DNA from: Actinomycetota bacterium
GTDB taxonomy: Bacteria > Actinomycetota > Humimicrobiia > Humimicrobiales > Humimicrobiaceae
Length of the DNA stretch: 13,712 nt
NCBI GenBank assembly: GCA_016932375.1
Contig: JAFGDA010000176.1
Coordinates: 1-13,712 of the forward strand
Direction of reading: 5' to 3'
In this document: positions 13,612 through 13,712 of the stretch, one piece after another
Layout: every line of letters starts with the position of its first letter
How positions within the stretch are numbered: the stretch's first letter is position 1
The notes under the pieces: generated by a model
Databases searched by the model: none
What the model saw: the letters and a program-made list of their open reading frames with translations, nothing else
Told to the model about the DNA's origin: nothing
Made by a program: the position numbers and the translations under genes

Positions 13612-13712
13612 ATTAATAGCATTAATAAGAACAATATAGTACAGAAAGGCAATATATATACTACTAATTAATATACAACATTTTATTACATAAAATAATA
13701 TTTTTAAAGTAT

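Noticed and set aside
1..13712. Mobile element, CRISPR array, prophage, toxin-antitoxin or defence system
   Set aside because: No transposase, integrase, terminal repeats, regularly spaced repeats or defence-type domains were seen; the genes are metabolic or housekeeping with uniform codon use.

Overview
The window reads as chromosomal DNA from an anaerobic bacterium with moderate-to-low GC content. It is bacterial because it carries lgt (prolipoprotein diacylglyceryl transferase), queH, a YtxH-type membrane protein, purine-rich ribosome binding sites and sigma-70-like promoters. An anaerobic, ferredoxin-based metabolism is suggested by a two-subunit 2-oxoacid:ferredoxin oxidoreductase, an iron-sulfur flavoprotein and a methyltetrahydrofolate:corrinoid methyltransferase. 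No rRNA or other phylogenetic marker is present. Some details, such as the Lgt lipid-site variant and the 'FHPTFLYE' segment, recall deep Actinomycetota-like lineages, but I cannot assign a phylum.

Layout. Nearly everything is on the minus strand, so I read right to left. At the right edge a small zinc-ribbon-like protein (13342-13602, minus) apparently starts at a rare AUU codon and converges on an alpha/beta hydrolase (12247-13311, plus). The hydrolase is divergent from a YtxH-like membrane protein (11718-12035, minus). Next comes a redox cluster: korA (gamma-alpha fusion), korB, an iron-sulfur flavoprotein (isf) and ccdA, transcribed from a good promoter at 11482-11510; isf and ccdA overlap by 4 nt. 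lgt follows with its own promoter and a TTG start, and converges on queH (plus strand). Divergent from queH is a run of four genes: hisD, hisC, a pterin-binding methyltransferase and an orphan MalK/UgpC-type ABC ATPase. That run ends at a 15-bp hairpin with a U-rich tail (1008-1045). The last gene is a geranylgeranyl-reductase-family flavoprotein, cut off by the left edge.

How the genes may work together. KorAB would reduce ferredoxin with electrons from a 2-oxoacid. Isf is a plausible ferredoxin acceptor, and its translational overlap with CcdA, a transmembrane thiol electron carrier, suggests a route from 2-oxoacid oxidation to extracytoplasmic thiols. The geranylgeranyl-reductase-like protein belongs to a family with known ferredoxin users. 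HisD and HisC carry out the last oxidation and the transamination of histidine synthesis, but they share their gene run with a one-carbon methyltransferase and an ABC ATPase that has no permease nearby.

I see no mobile element, CRISPR array, tRNA or rRNA. The points most worth checking are the Isf-CcdA coupling, the AUU-start zinc ribbon, the altered Lgt active-site loop, a G8 tract at the end of hisC whose 7-G form would end on the next gene's start codon, and several operator-like repeats. I did not find a clear new defence or mobile system.
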